Assembly: GCA_016719815.1 (NCBI GenBank)
Contig: JADJYK010000015.1
Location: 62,001-126,000, forward strand
Direction: 5' to 3'
Length of the DNA stretch: 64,000 nt
Source of the DNA: Chitinophagaceae bacterium
GTDB lineage: Bacteria > Bacteroidota > Bacteroidia > Chitinophagales > Chitinophagaceae
Shown here: positions 9,355 through 19,833 of the stretch, in pieces
How the letters are laid out: each line of letters opens with the position of its first letter
Position numbering within the stretch: position 1 is the first letter of the stretch
Made by a program: the position numbers and the translations under genes
The notes under the pieces: generated by a model
What the model saw: the letters and a program-made list of their open reading frames with translations, nothing else
Database searches by the model: none
Told to the model about the DNA's origin: nothing

Positions 9355-10490
9355 TTACTTTTTTGCCGGCGCTTCCACTCCTGACATATTGAGTACTCCT
9401 TGCGGGAGACGTAATCCTTTGATTTCGATCTTAGCTAAATCTGTATTAAAACTTATCCATTCATCAGCTGTAAGCCGAACATGATCAGCACCGTTATTCT
9501 CTATCATGTGTGCCATTTGTGTTGTGCCCGGGATGGGCACTATCCACGGCTTTTGGGCAAGGAGCCATGCCAATGATATTTGCGCAGGCGTTGCAGATTT
9601 TTGAACAGCCCACTTTTTAATCAATTCTACCAGTGCCAGATTGTTAGGTAAATTCTCTGGTAAAAACCTGCCCTCGCCACCACGAATATCGCCTTGTGCA
9701 AATCTTGTGTTGGCATCAATAGCTCCGGTCAGAAAGCCTACGCCCAATGGACTCCACGGCACAAAGCCAATACCAAGTTCTTCGCAAAGTGGTACTACGT
9801 CTTTTTCCGGCCCACGCCATAAAAGGGAGTATTCATTTTGAATGGCTGTAACCGGGTGAACCGCATGTGCCCGCCTGATGGTTTGTATGCCAGGTTCTGA
9901 AAGACCGTAATGCAATACTTTTCCCTGTGTCATTAAATCTTTAATTGCACCAACAACATCTTCAATGGGAACATTTCGATCTACACGGTGTTGATATAAC
10001 AAATCGATGCGATCAGTACGTAAACGTTTCAGCATTCCTTCTACTACTTCCTTAATCTGTTCAGGACGGCTTCTGAAGAATTTTGTTTCTATTACAATTT
10101 TGTTTCGAAAAGATTCAACCGCTTCGCCAAGGATGCGTTCGCTTTCCAAAGGACCATATACTTCTGCCGTATCAAACAGCGTAACACCATTGTCATAAGC
10201 AGTACGAATAATGTTAATCATCTCCGGCCGGGAAGGGATGGTGGTTTGATAGGTACGAGGCATGTTCTGTACACCAAGACCAATACTGGAAACTTCCAGT
10301 GTACCGCCCAGCTTACGACGGCCCGCTAATGTAGTTGCTTTTGCGAAGAAGAAGCGCCTTGATTAGAAGCAGACTTAGTTGGCACTGTGCAAGCTGCAGG
10401 TAACAAAGCTCCTCCCGCCAGTGCCAGCCCCGTTTTAAGAAGGTTGCGGCGGTTAACTCGTGAAGTCGTTTTTTTGATTGAATTGTCCAT
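9355..10490 (-). CDS. Tat-signal aldo/keto reductase 1 (one frameshift)
   Basis: NAD(P)H-dependent aldo/keto reductase fold. From the ATG at 10490 the protein starts with a twin-arginine signal (NRRNLLKTGLALAGG, ending near a Cys). A one-base break near 10331-10352 separates it from the main body at 9355-10263. Restored, the junction reads into RKLGGTLEVSSIGLG, the first AKR strand. The catalytic tetrad is visible: Asp and Tyr in FDTAEVYGP, Lys in ETKFF, His in YQHRVD. The C-terminal GTTQ/cofactor region (PIPGTTQMAHMIENN) is present. It is a paralogue of the next gene and probably belongs to the same AraC-controlled cluster. Confidence 0.85.
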
Positions 10491-10795
10491 TTTTAAGTAT
10501 AGTTTTATCTGTGAAGTAATATTTTGAACGAAAACAGTTGCTTATTACTACTAATCTACCATTCTTTACGCATTCTCATTGTATTTACTGATTTTCATCT
10601 TTCGACTTTTTGTTTTAATAAGATGAAGTGGTATGTAGGTTTATCTGTTTCCATTTCTAATTTTTATCTGTATAAAAATTGGTACAAATCGATAGTAAAT
10701 ACTACCACCAGTAACCAGGCCATACGATTTGAAGCGGCGCTTATTTTTTTCTGTTAGATATTCTTTAAAAAAGCTCATAGCAGGCAGATTTGCTC
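10491..10795. other. Spacer between the two aldo/keto reductases
   Basis: About 305 A+T-rich bases. A 77-codon plus-strand frame at 10524-10757 is rich in Cys, Phe, Tyr and Leu without motifs and is not called. No convincing promoter or terminator hairpin was found. Confidence 0.45.
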
Positions 10796-11953
10796 TTATT
10801 GTTTCGCAGGCGCTTCAACACCCATGCCATCCATAATAGCTTTTGCATTTCTTGGACCAGCAATTTCAATCTTCGATAAACCGGTATTAAACTCCTGAAT
10901 TTCATCCAAAGAAAATTTAACATCATTTGCTTTAAGATTTTCCTGCAGATGCGTTACCTGTGTTGTTCCGGGAATTGGAACTACCCATGGTTTTTGCGCC
11001 TGCAACCATGCCAGTGAAATTTGCGAAGCGGTGGCTTCTTTTCGTTTTCCCCATTCTTTTACATAGTCCAGCATCTTTAAATTTTGTGGCAGATTTTCAG
11101 GTGTAACTCTAGGAAGAATGGCCCGGAAATCGCCTTGTACAAATGTTGTGTTCTCATTAATAGCACCTGCAAAAAAGCCATAACCTAAAGGACACCAGGG
11201 AACGAAACCAATACCCAGTTCTTCGCAAAGGGGTAATACTGCTGCTTCGGGGTCACGGGTCCATAGGGAGTATTCATTTTGAATAGCAGTTAAGGGATGA
11301 ACAGCATGTGCCCTGCGGATAGTATTTATTCCCGGGCATGAAAGTCCCCAATGCAAAATCTTGCCTTCTTTTATTAAATCTTTAATGGCACCTGCCACAT
11401 CTTCAATTGGCACCTGCGGGTCAACACGGTGCTGGTAATACAGGTCAATATAATCTGTCTGCAATCTTTTGAGTGAACCCTCCACCACTTTTTTAATGTG
11501 TTCAGGCCGGCTGTTTAAACCGCCCGTTGCCCTGAGCTGGGGTCGAGATTAAAACCAAATTTTGTGGCAATGACTATTTTTTCTGAAAGATTTTACCCCT
11601 TCACCTACAATTTCTTCATCCACAAACGGGCCATAAACTTCAGCAGTATCAAAAAAAGTTACTCCCTTATCATAAGCGGCTTGAATAAGCCCGGCCATTT
11701 CAGCTTTATCTTTTCTTACACCATAGAAGCCAACCATGGGCAAACATCCCAGACCCAATGCGGAAACTTCCAGAGTACCGAGCATTCTTGTTTTGAATTG
11801 TGGCATTGTGCGCTGGCCGGTATTACCAACCGGCTCCGAACGGTAGCCGGACAATAGTGACTGACCTACTGCTAACCCGGCTGCAGCCAGTGCAGACTGT
11901 GATAAGAAATTGCGACGGCTTACGCTATTACTTTGTTCATCGTTGCTTTGCAT
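10796..11953 (-). CDS. Tat-signal aldo/keto reductase 2 (two frameshifts)
   Basis: Paralogue of the gene at 9355-10490, with the same layout. Twin-arginine signal SRRNFLSQSALAAAGLAVGQ after the ATG at 11953, AKR strand 1 (RMLGTLEVSALGLG), catalytic Asp/Tyr in FFDTAEVYGP, Lys in IATKFGF, His in YQHRVD and the C-terminal PIPGTTQVTHLQ. Two single-base breaks, near 11573-11580 and 11525-11535, split it into three frames. The intermediate frame reads KIVIATKFGFNLDP, which fills the gap exactly. About 385 residues restored. Export by Tat is inferred from the signal; substrate unknown. Confidence 0.85.
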
Positions 11954-12151
11954 ATTAAATTGTTTACTGTTTTAATAAAAGTGACAGAACCGGCTTTATT
12001 CATCGGGGTGTTTTCATCCTGCCATTCCGTTTCAGTTATTGTTGCACAAAGGTCTCCGGAATAAACTGCCCGGATGTTATACGAATTACGCATTTGCTTA
12101 CCAAGATTACTGATTGCGCTATATACACTAAATACGATGCGGGTAAAACGG

Positions 12152-12159
12152 TAACTTTG
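12152..12159 (+). promoter_or_regulatory. Candidate -7 box of the AraC-family gene
   Basis: TAACTTTG matches the Bacteroidota TAnnTTTG box, 20 bases before the ATG at 12179. No TTG is found at the expected -33 position. Confidence 0.35.
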
Positions 12160-12178
12160 ATTGAGAAAAAAGTAAAGT

Positions 12179-13082
12179 ATGGATAACGTCATCCGGTTTG
12201 AGACCATCAGCGACTATAATATTTTCAACAATGCTGAAACTATGCATCCGCTGGTAAGTGTGATAGATTTTTCGAAGGCAAAGCCGAGAAGGGCTTCTGG
12301 CCAAAAGTTTATATTTTGGTTTTTACAGTATCTTTTTAAAAGAAGTAAAATGCAGTGATCTGCGATATGGAAAGAACACCTATGATTACCAGGAAGGTAC
12401 GCTGGTATTTATTGCGCCGGGGCAAGTGCTTAGCCTGGACAACACCGGCCTAACGTATCAGCCAAAAGGATTTGCACTGGTCTTTCATCCGGATTTGATA
12501 TATGGCACTGCGCTGGGAAAGCATATCAGGGATTTTTCTTTCTTCGGCTATCAATCGCATGAAGCACTTCATGTATCTGAACGTGAAAGAAATATTGTTT
12601 TGGATTGTTTTGCCAAGATTAAATACGAACTGGAACATGCCATTGACAAACACAGCAAGAAGCTGATTGCTTCCAACATAGAACTGTTTTTGAATTACTG
12701 CACCCGTTTTTACGACCGTCAGTTCATTACCCGTGACAATGCACATAAAGGCCTTTTAGAAAAATTTGAAAATTTGCTGAACGAATACCATTCATCTGAA
12801 AAACCTGCGACTATTGGTTTACCGTCCGTTGCATATTGTGCTGGTGAATTGCATTTGTCGCCCAATTATTTTGGCGATTTAATTAAAAAAGAAACCGGAA
12901 AATCTGCACAGGAATACATTCAGTCAAAAGTGATTGATGTTGCCAAAGAAAAAATTTTCGATATGGATAAATCCATTAGTGAAGTGGCTTATGAATTAGG
13001 CTTTAAATATCCACAACATTTTACAAGACTGTTTAAGCAAAAGGTTGGTATGTCGCCTACCGAATATAGAAACCTAAATTAA
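12179..13082 (+). CDS. AraC-family transcriptional regulator (frameshifted)
   Basis: About 300 residues when restored. From the ATG at 12179 the first frame gives MDNVIRFETISDYNIFNNAE, the usual start of these Bacteroidota regulators with an N-terminal cupin-like sensing domain. A break near 12279-12330 leads to the main frame (VFIAPGQVLSL onward). The C-terminal 100 residues form the double helix-turn-helix DNA-binding domain: LHLSPNYFGDLIKKETGKSA and ISEVAYELGFKYPQHFTRLF, then VGMSPTEYR. It is divergent from the two aldo/keto reductases and is the likely regulator of that cluster (inference from position). Confidence 0.85.
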
Positions 13083-13298
13083 TAATAGACTTTTCTGGAT
13101 TTAAGTTTCAGCTCCAATCAGAAAAATCACGGGACGAAGTGGGTACTACAGTGCTTATGCTTTGTTGCAAATAAATCCGCCGGCAAAGTCCCAGTGCCTA
13201 TAAGGCATAACGTATACATAGCAGGCATGGTGTCGGCAATACTAATAGCAAGAATTCCGCATCAACAGAACCATAAAAAAGATATTTCCCTCAAACAA

Positions 13299-14286
13299 TT
13301 AATAACTCTGCCTGCTAAAAAGAAATGAATTATAAGGCTGGGCCGCCAGCCGCAGGGTAAACTCACGGCCGGTGACGGCAGTTATATCGTACAAATAAGA
13401 CTGGCCGGCACCCCAATACCGGTCGTATACCAGTTTCATTTGGTTGTTGCTAAGCTGCCAGTAGCCATAGGTGCTGTCGCCCGACATAAAATAATAATAG
13501 AACTTTCCATCTGCATAGATATTGATATAGCCTACCAGCTGGTTATTGGCCGCATCAGCCGATGTCCACTGCCCGCAAAATAGCTCCGGCGTAAAAGATA
13601 CGGCACCTCCAGTTGCATCGCCAGTATTTGAGGCAGTGGTGGTAGAGTTGCCGGTAGTGCTTACAGGAGGCGGCTGAAAAAGCAGCAGATCGGCCCAGGA
13701 GAGAAATTGTAATTATTCTTTTCAGTAAGCACTTTGCAGAGGCTGCCGATTTCGTTGGCAAACTTCTGGTCGAGGTCTTTGACATCGTTCTGAAAGCGGA
13801 AGGACTCATCCTGCAGCGATTTGTTTTTTCATAGTCAGGCAGTGTCGTGTTAGCGATGCGCTGATAATTGTTCAGGTGGGCCTTGTATTTTTCAAGCCAG
13901 CTTTCTTTAAGCCGTAGCCTCCGCTCCAGCAGCGAAACAAGAGAGGGATCTAATTTTTTATGCTCCAGCAATTTCTTGATGTCTGTATTAAAACGGTCCA
14001 CTTCGGCCAGCGTTAATTTTTTGTACTCATCAAATCTGGCTAAAGTGAAATTGGCTGAGAAAGTATTGAAGTTTTGCAAAAGCAGGTTCTCTGCCGCCAC
14101 ATAGGATTTCCATGCCTGTATGGTGGCTTCCCGTGCAGCCAGCATATTTTCTTCCTGCGGAGCCTTGTTTACATTTCTGTCTTTAAATCCAAGAAAATAA
14201 ACTATGATAGCGCCGAGTACAGTAGTGGTAAGCCCTACAAGAATATTCCGCAACACAATATTGGCAGAGCCCGGGTTTTCGGACAT
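13299..14286 (-). CDS. Membrane-anchored hypothetical protein (two frameshifts)
   Basis: About 325 residues restored. N-terminal transmembrane anchor (ILVGLTTTVLGAIIVYFLGF, residues ~15-34), then a long charged alpha-helical and probably coiled-coil region (LARFDEYKKLTLAEVDRF, LLERRLRLKESWLEKYK) to about residue 180. After a Thr/Ser/Pro linker (PPPVSTTGNSTT) comes a small C-terminal beta domain with many aromatic residues (YINIYADGKFYYYFMSGDS, YGYWQLSNNQMKLVYDR). Frames join if one base is restored in the T run at 13824-13829 and another near 13690-13705. Function unknown; the C-terminal part recalls small lipocalin-like or META-like domains but is not assigned. Confidence 0.65.
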
Positions 14287-14416
14287 AGCGGCTTATTTAT
14301 GCCATTAATGTACGAAGTTTTTATGTGTTGTTTACTGATTGTGATTATGTGGCTTTTTTTTCCGCTCTCCACTTACCCTTCTCCTTTTCTACTCTCCATT
14401 CACCAACCGCCCTTCT

Positions 14417-14424
14417 TATCTTTG
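14417..14424 (+). promoter_or_regulatory. Candidate -7 box of the acyl-CoA carboxylase gene
   Basis: TATCTTTG fits TAnnTTTG, 20 bases before the ATG at 14444. No clear TTG lies at -33. Confidence 0.4.
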
Positions 14425-14443
14425 TTAACTAACGGATTGCAAT

Positions 14444-16073
14444 ATGAACAATATAGAATTCAACAGAAACGAGGACCAACTGAAAATGAGCCTGAGCGAT
14501 ATGCGGCTACGGCTCGACAAGATTTACCTCGGTGGCGGTAAGAAAGCCATCGAAAAACAAAAAGAGAAAAACAAACTCACCCCCAGAGAACGCATTGCCT
14601 ATCTGGTTGACAAAGACAAACCTTTTATTGAAATCGGTGCTTTTGCCGGTTATGAAATGTATGAAGATCAGGGTGGCTGCCCGGCAGGCGGCACAGTGGC
14701 TGGTGTAGGCTATGTAAGCGGCCGGCAGTGTGTGATATTGGCCAACGATCAAACGGTGAAAGCCGGTGCCTGGTTTCCCATCACGGGAAAAAAGAACCTG
14801 CGCCTTCAGGAAATTGCTATGGAGAATCATCTTCCGGTTATTTATTTGGTTGACAGTGCCGGAGTGTTCCTTCCGATGCAGGATGAGATATTTCCCGATA
14901 AGGAACATTTTGGCCGCATCTTCCGCAATAATGCCCGCATGAGCGGCATGGGCATTACACAAATTGCCGCTGTGATGGGACCTTGTGTGGCAGGTGGCGC
15001 TTACCTGCCGATTATGAGCGATGAAACACTGATGGTGGAGGGCAATGGCTCCATCTACCTGGCCGGGCCATATTTAGTGAAGGCCGCCATCGGCGAAGAC
15101 ATAGATAATGAAACGCTGGGTGGTGCAACAACCCATACCGAAATTAGCGGGATTGCCGACTATAAGTTCAAGACCGAACAGGAATGCATGGATCACATCA
15201 AACGGGTGATGGGTATGCTGGGCGAAAAAGAAAAAGCCGGGTTTGACCGCACAACAGCCAAACCTCCAAAGAAAAATGCAGAAGAACTCTATGGCATCTT
15301 TCCCGGTGATGGCAAACCCTATGATATGCTTGATATAATTGAACGGATAGTGGATGACTCGGACTTTGAGCAGTTCAAAAGCGAATATGGCAAGACCATC
15401 ATCTGTGGTTATGGCCGAATTGATGGTTGGGCAGTTGGGATAGTGGCCAATCAGCGGTTGGTCATAAAAAAATAAAAAGGGCGAAATGCAGATGGGCGGC
15501 GTTATCTACAACGACAGCGCCGATAAAGCCGCAAGGTTTATTCTTAACTGTAACCAAAAAAAAATACCGCTGGTCTTCTTGCAGGATGTAACCGGGTTTA
15601 TGGTGGGCAGCCGCAGCGAACATGCCGGTATTATTAAAGACGGCGCAAAGATGGTGAACGCTGTTGCCAACAGTGTAGTGCCCAAGATTACCATTGTGAT
15701 AGGCAATAGTTATGGCGCAGGCAATTACGCCATGTGCGGCAAAGCGTATGACCCCCGTTTTATTTACGCCTGGCCAACCGCAAAGATTGCAGTAATGAGT
15801 GGCGATGCAGCAGCAAAAGTGCTGTTACAAATTGAAGAAGCATCGTTGAAAGCAAAAGGGGAAATGATTACGCCTGAAGTGGAAGAAAAGCTATTTGCCA
15901 AAATAAAGGGCAGGTACGATAAACAAACATCGCCCTACTATGCGGCAGCCCGGCTGTGGGTGGATGCCATTATAGACCCGGTGGAAACAAGACTGGTGAT
16001 CAGCGAAGGTATTGCAGCGGCTAATAACAATCCACATATACAGGAATTAAGGACCGGGGTCTTTCAGGTCTAA
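14444..16073 (+). CDS. Acyl-CoA carboxylase, carboxyltransferase (beta) subunit (one frameshift)
   Basis: Transfers carboxyl from carboxybiotin to an acyl-CoA (propionyl-, methylcrotonyl- or related). About 543 residues restored, the normal length. The N-terminal crotonase-like half shows RLDKIYLGGGKKAIEKQ, LTPRERI and GVFLPMQDE. The C-terminal half shows GGVIYNDSADKAARFI, FLQDVTGFMVG and SYGAGNYAMCGKAYDPR. The two are separated by a stop in the A-rich run at 15467-15480 (VANQRLVIKK, then KKGEMQMGG), where one base restores the frame. The biotin carboxylase subunit is not in this window. Substrate is not decided from sequence; the MQDE/FGRIF signature leans towards the methylcrotonyl-CoA type. 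Confidence 0.9.
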
Positions 16074-16158
16074 TGAAATGTCATGCTGAGTCTGCCTAAG
16101 CATGAATACTTAATTAACTATGCCACTCTTCAGCAGGCTCAGAGTGACACAAATTTCA

Positions 16159-17430
16159 ATGAACATGAAACGGAGAAACTTCCTTCGGTTATCATCTGCA
16201 CTGGGTATTTTTGGCGGTTTGTCAGTATCCAGACTTTCTGCCGCCGGAAACACACAAACAGATGCGGCTAACAAGTACGCCAACGACCGGGCCTACTGGC
16301 TGCAACTGATGAATAAAATTGCCTCGCCTATACTCTCCAACATGAGTAAAGGCGAATTAAGAAAAAATGTACCCATGCAGTATAGTCCTAAATGGGATAA
16401 CCGCAACAAAGAAGTAGCCTATATGGAAGCATTCGGCAGGCTGATTGCCGGCATTGCACCTTTCCTGGCACTTCCGCCCGATAATAGTGCCGAAGGAAAG
16501 ATAAGAAAGCAATTGCTGGAGCAAACACAAAAAAGCCTGGTTCATGCTGTAAACCCGTCAAGTCCCGATTACCTGTATTGGGGCACTCCTTCGTCACGAC
16601 AGCCATTAGTGGATGCCGCCTACATCGCACAGGCTTTGATAACAGCACCCGAAGTATTATGGAAGCCGCTGGATGACATAACCAAACAGCGAATAATCGG
16701 CGAGTTTAAAAAAATACGGCAGATTGTTCCATATAACAATAACTGGGTGTTGTTTGCCGGCATTATTGAAACCTTCCTGCTCAGCATTGATGAACAGGTG
16801 GACGTGGCAAGAATTGATGTGGCTATTGACACCATCAACAAATGGTATGCAGGTGATGGCTGGTACAAGGATGGAGAGAAATTTCACTTTGACCATTACA
16901 ACGGTTATGTCATACACCCGATGATGACTGAAATACTAAAAGTAAATGTGGCCAAAGGCAGAAAGGACAAGGCCTTGTTTGAAACCGCTTATAAAAGAAT
17001 GCAGCGCTATGCACACTTCCAGGAACGGTACATTTCGCCGGAAGGTTACTATCCTGTATTTGGCCGCTCCTCCACATACAGGGCCGGAGCATTCTGGCCG
17101 CTTACCAAATTGGTGGTGGATGGCGCACTGCCCAAAGAGATCACACCGGCACAGGTACGTTGCGGACTGACTGCCGTACTAAAACATTTATTTGTTCCCT
17201 CTACTTTTACCAAAGAAGGATGCCTTACATTAGGATTGGTTGGCGAAAAACAGGCAGATATTGCCGATGTTTATTCCAATACCGGCAGTTTGTACATTAC
17301 CTCAGTTGTATTTTTGCCACTGGGTTTACCGGCCAATCATGAATTCTGGGCAGGCCCATTCACGGAATGGACACAGCGTAAAGCATGGAGCGGAAAGCCT
17401 TTTGCAAAAGATTATGCCGTTGACTACTAA
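16159..17430 (+). CDS. DUF2264 protein with Tat-like signal
   Basis: About 423 residues. N-terminal KRRNFLRLSSALGIFGGLSVS is a twin-arginine-type export signal. The body matches the DUF2264 family, an (alpha/alpha)-barrel-like group seen in polysaccharide utilisation loci: MNKIASPILSNM, then NWVLFAGIIETFLL, GDGWYKDGEKFHFDHYNGYV, and a C-terminal LGLVGEKQADIADVYSNTGS. The start at 16159 (MNMKRR) is preferred over the frame opening 13 codons earlier. The GH88 gene follows 9 bases after the stop, suggesting joint action on a uronic-acid-containing sugar (inferred). Confidence 0.85.
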   Translation: MNMKRRNFLRLSSALGIFGGLSVSRLSAAGNTQTDAANKYANDRAYWLQLMNKIASPILSNMSKGELRKNVPMQYSPKWDNRNKEVAYMEAFGRLIAGIAPFLALPPDNSAEGKIRKQLLEQTQKSLVHAVNPSSPDYLYWGTPSSRQPLVDAAYIAQALITAPEVLWKPLDDITKQRIIGEFKKIRQIVPYNNNWVLFAGIIETFLLSIDEQVDVARIDVAIDTINKWYAGDGWYKDGEKFHFDHYNGYVIHPMMTEILKVNVAKGRKDKALFETAYKRMQRYAHFQERYISPEGYYPVFGRSSTYRAGAFWPLTKLVVDGALPKEITPAQVRCGLTAVLKHLFVPSTFTKEGCLTLGLVGEKQADIADVYSNTGSLYITSVVFLPLGLPANHEFWAGPFTEWTQRKAWSGKPFAKDYAVDY

Positions 17431-17439
17431 AACACATTT

Positions 17440-18630
17440 ATGAAGATCATTACAACCCTTGCCTTTACAGTTCTGTGCGGAGTTAACAGTTATGCACAAC
17501 AGACCTTAAACATGGATTCATTGATTGATGCCAATCTGAAGTTCGCCGCCAAACAATACAAACTGCTTGAAAAGAATGTTCCCAATAACCTGATGCCAAG
17601 AAATTTTAACCCGGCCAAAGGAAAGGTAGAAACCAGCGATACCAAGTGGTGGTGCAGTGGTTTCTTTCACGGCACACTCTGGCACATTTATGAATACACA
17701 AAAGATGAACAGATAAAACAAATTGCCGAGAAAAGGTTGTCTATTCTTGAAAAGGAAAAACACTTTACAGGGAACCACGATCTGGGTTTTATGATGTTCA
17801 ACAGTTTTGGCAATGCTTACCGCATTACCGGGAAGCCTGAATATAAAGAAGCGGTGATTACAGCGGCCAGTTCGCTTACCACAAGGTACCGCCCCGCTAT
17901 TCAGTCCATACAGTCGTGGGACAGTAACAAAGTATTAAAATGCCCGGTAATTATTGACAATATGATGAACCTGGAATTGCTGTACTGGGCAAGCAATAAT
18001 GGCGGCAGCAGCAAATTCCGTGATATTGCTGTTACCCATGCCAACAGTACCTTAAAACGGCACTTCCGACCCGACTACAGCAGCTATCATGTGCTGGACT
18101 ATGATTTAAATACTGGTCAAATTATTAAGAGAGTAACCTGGCAGGGAGCGGCAGACTCCTCCGCATGGTCAAGGGGACAGGCCTGGGGCCTTTATGGTTT
18201 TACAATGATGTACCGTTTCTCTCACAACAAAACTTACCTGAAGCAGGCAAGAAATATTGCAAATTTTCTGTTGAACCATCCCAATCTGCCATCAGATAAA
18301 ATTCCATATTGGGATTTTAATGCAAAAGGCATTCCCAATGCTCACAGAGACGCATCAGCAGGCGCTATTATGGCATCTGCTTTTCTGGAACTGGGCCAAC
18401 ATGTAAAAAAAGCCGAGCGAAAAAAACTGGTGGCAGCCGCAGAAGAAATTATCCGGGCATTATCTTCTTCTGAATACCTGTCCCGGCCGGGAGAATGTGG
18501 CGGCTTCTTAATTAAACACAACGTGGGTTCTATGCCGCACAACAGCGAAGTGGATGTTTCACTCACTTACGCAGATTATTATTACATTGAAGCCTTGTTA
18601 CGCTATAAAAACTGGTACATGGGCAAATAA
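17440..18630 (+). CDS. Glycoside hydrolase family 88 (unsaturated glucuronyl hydrolase)
   Basis: Removes delta-4,5-unsaturated uronic residues left by polysaccharide lyases; probably periplasmic, with the signal peptide at residues 1-19 ending NSYAQ. The 396 residues form an (alpha/alpha)6 barrel. Two conserved acid sites are visible: the Asp of TGNHDLGFMMFNSFGN (near residue 113) and the Asp of CPVIIDNMMNLELLYWAS (near 173). Also present are WSRGQAWGLYGFTMMYR, RDASAGAIMASAFLEL and the C-terminal SLTYADYYYIEALLR, all typical. It sits between DUF2264 and rnhA; its stop overlaps the rnhA start by one base. Confidence 0.93.
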   Translation: MKIITTLAFTVLCGVNSYAQQTLNMDSLIDANLKFAAKQYKLLEKNVPNNLMPRNFNPAKGKVETSDTKWWCSGFFHGTLWHIYEYTKDEQIKQIAEKRLSILEKEKHFTGNHDLGFMMFNSFGNAYRITGKPEYKEAVITAASSLTTRYRPAIQSIQSWDSNKVLKCPVIIDNMMNLELLYWASNNGGSSKFRDIAVTHANSTLKRHFRPDYSSYHVLDYDLNTGQIIKRVTWQGAADSSAWSRGQAWGLYGFTMMYRFSHNKTYLKQARNIANFLLNHPNLPSDKIPYWDFNAKGIPNAHRDASAGAIMASAFLELGQHVKKAERKKLVAAAEEIIRALSSSEYLSRPGECGGFLIKHNVGSMPHNSEVDVSLTYADYYYIEALLRYKNWYMGK

Positions 18631-19103
18631 TGAGTGCAGGTGTTACAATATATACAGATGGTTCCTCAAGGGGCAACCCGGGACCAGGTGGTTATGGTGT
18701 TATTCTGATGAGCGGCCCGCACCGCAAAGAACTCTCTCAGGGATATAAACTTACTACCAACAACCGTATGGAGCTGATGGCAGTGATTGCCGGGCTTAAG
18801 GCACTGAAGAAAGCTGATATGCATGTTACAATCTTTTCCGACAGTCAGTACGTAGTGAAAGCAGTGGAAGAAGGCTGGCTGCAAAACTGGATAAAGACCA
18901 ACTTTAAAGGCGGCAAAAAAAATCCTGACTTATGGAAAGAGTTTTATGAACTTTCAAAGAAACACCATCTCAAATTCAAATGGGTAAAAGGCCATGCCAA
19001 TAACCCCTTTAATAACCGTTGTGATAAACTGGCAACTGAAGCAGCGGATGGACCCCATCATAAATTATTACATGATGAAGGGTATGAAGGAACAGCAGGC
19101 TAA
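18630..19103 (+). CDS. rnhA: Ribonuclease HI
   Basis: Cuts the RNA strand of RNA:DNA hybrids. The 157 residues carry the DEDD active site: Asp in IYTDGSSRGNPGPGGYG, Glu in NNRMELMAVI, Asp in IFSDSQYVVK and Asp in NNRCDKLA, plus the loop His in WVKGHANNPF. Length is normal and the frame intact. The ATG overlaps the GH88 stop (TAATG), so translation is probably coupled to an upstream sugar-degradation gene, an unusual pairing likely without functional meaning. A hairpin terminator follows at 19159. Confidence 0.95.
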   Translation: MSAGVTIYTDGSSRGNPGPGGYGVILMSGPHRKELSQGYKLTTNNRMELMAVIAGLKALKKADMHVTIFSDSQYVVKAVEEGWLQNWIKTNFKGGKKNPDLWKEFYELSKKHHLKFKWVKGHANNPFNNRCDKLATEAADGPHHKLLHDEGYEGTAG

Positions 19104-19158
19104 CCACTGATAACACGGATTATTTTCACAGATTTCACAGAACATCCTGTAAATAAAA

Positions 19159-19180
19159 AAACCCGCCTTCCGGTGGGTTT
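19159..19180. terminator. Bidirectional terminator
   Basis: Stem AAACCCGCC/GGTGGGTTT with a TTCC loop, preceded by a run of A. It can serve rnhA on the plus strand and, read on the minus strand with a U tract, the DUF6580 gene that ends at 19202. Confidence 0.65.
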
Positions 19181-19201
19181 AAACACTAGTCTGAAATATT
19201 C

Positions 19202-19770
19202 TTAAGCCAGTTTCAGCGCTGCCTTTTCTTTAGTCAAATAGTTATAAGCAACTAAAATCACCGGCAGGAACAGTAAAGTTGCTATCAATGAATTTCTGTA
19301 GAAAGGTAACCCGGCTTCATAACAAGTTATCAGTCCTCCGAAGTTGCGGGCATATAATGTATCAATATTTGCCTGCCATGCCATTAAGTTAGATACCAGG
19401 AAAAACAATGTTGGCGCTGCCAGACCGCCAGCCAATAAGCTGCTGTAGCTTCTTCCTTGAAGGCCACACCAATTAATGTACAGGAGAGCAATACAAGATA
19501 ATTCTTCCATTGTCCATCATAAAAACCCGGATATTTAAATAAATCCTGCGTATATAATAGTTGTATCACCGCATCGCTGATAAACAATGCCAGGAGCGGC
19601 AGCAGAAAAGAAGCATTCTTTTCTTTAACAATAAAGCCTGAAAAAAGAGCTATGGCAATTACCGGCGAAAAGCCTGACCAGTTAATATCGGGACCAAAAA
19701 AGTACTTGCAGGCAGCCGTCAGTACCACCAGTAACAACGTAAATACTATCAATTTTCTACTGAATTTCAT
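19202..19770 (-). CDS. DUF6580 integral membrane protein (one frameshift)
   Basis: About 190 residues restored. Membrane segments in order: IVFTLLLVVLTAACKYFF, FSPVIAIALFSGFIV, FLLPLLALFISDAVIQLLY, YLVLLSCTLIGVAF, then in the second frame LLAGGLAAPTLFFLVSNL and LIATLLFLPVILVAYNYL. The NWSGFSPVIAIALF and NLMAWQ signatures are those of the DUF6580 family, whose role is unknown. The two frames join with one base near 19457-19465. Start taken at MKFSRK (19770). Confidence 0.75.
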
Positions 19771-19833
19771 TTTAAAAAGAATTATCGGTTGAACCTGCAA
19801 AATTAGCGGAATCGGCGGAAAGAAGCCCGGTAT

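Noticed and set aside
10524..10757. 77-codon plus-strand ORF between the aldo/keto reductases
   Set aside because: Cys/Phe/Tyr-rich chance frame in A+T-rich spacer without motif or start signal.
15463..15485. Programmed frameshift in the carboxylase gene
   Set aside because: The A-rich run looks slippery, but the same type of break occurs in dozens of unrelated genes here, so a consensus error is simpler.
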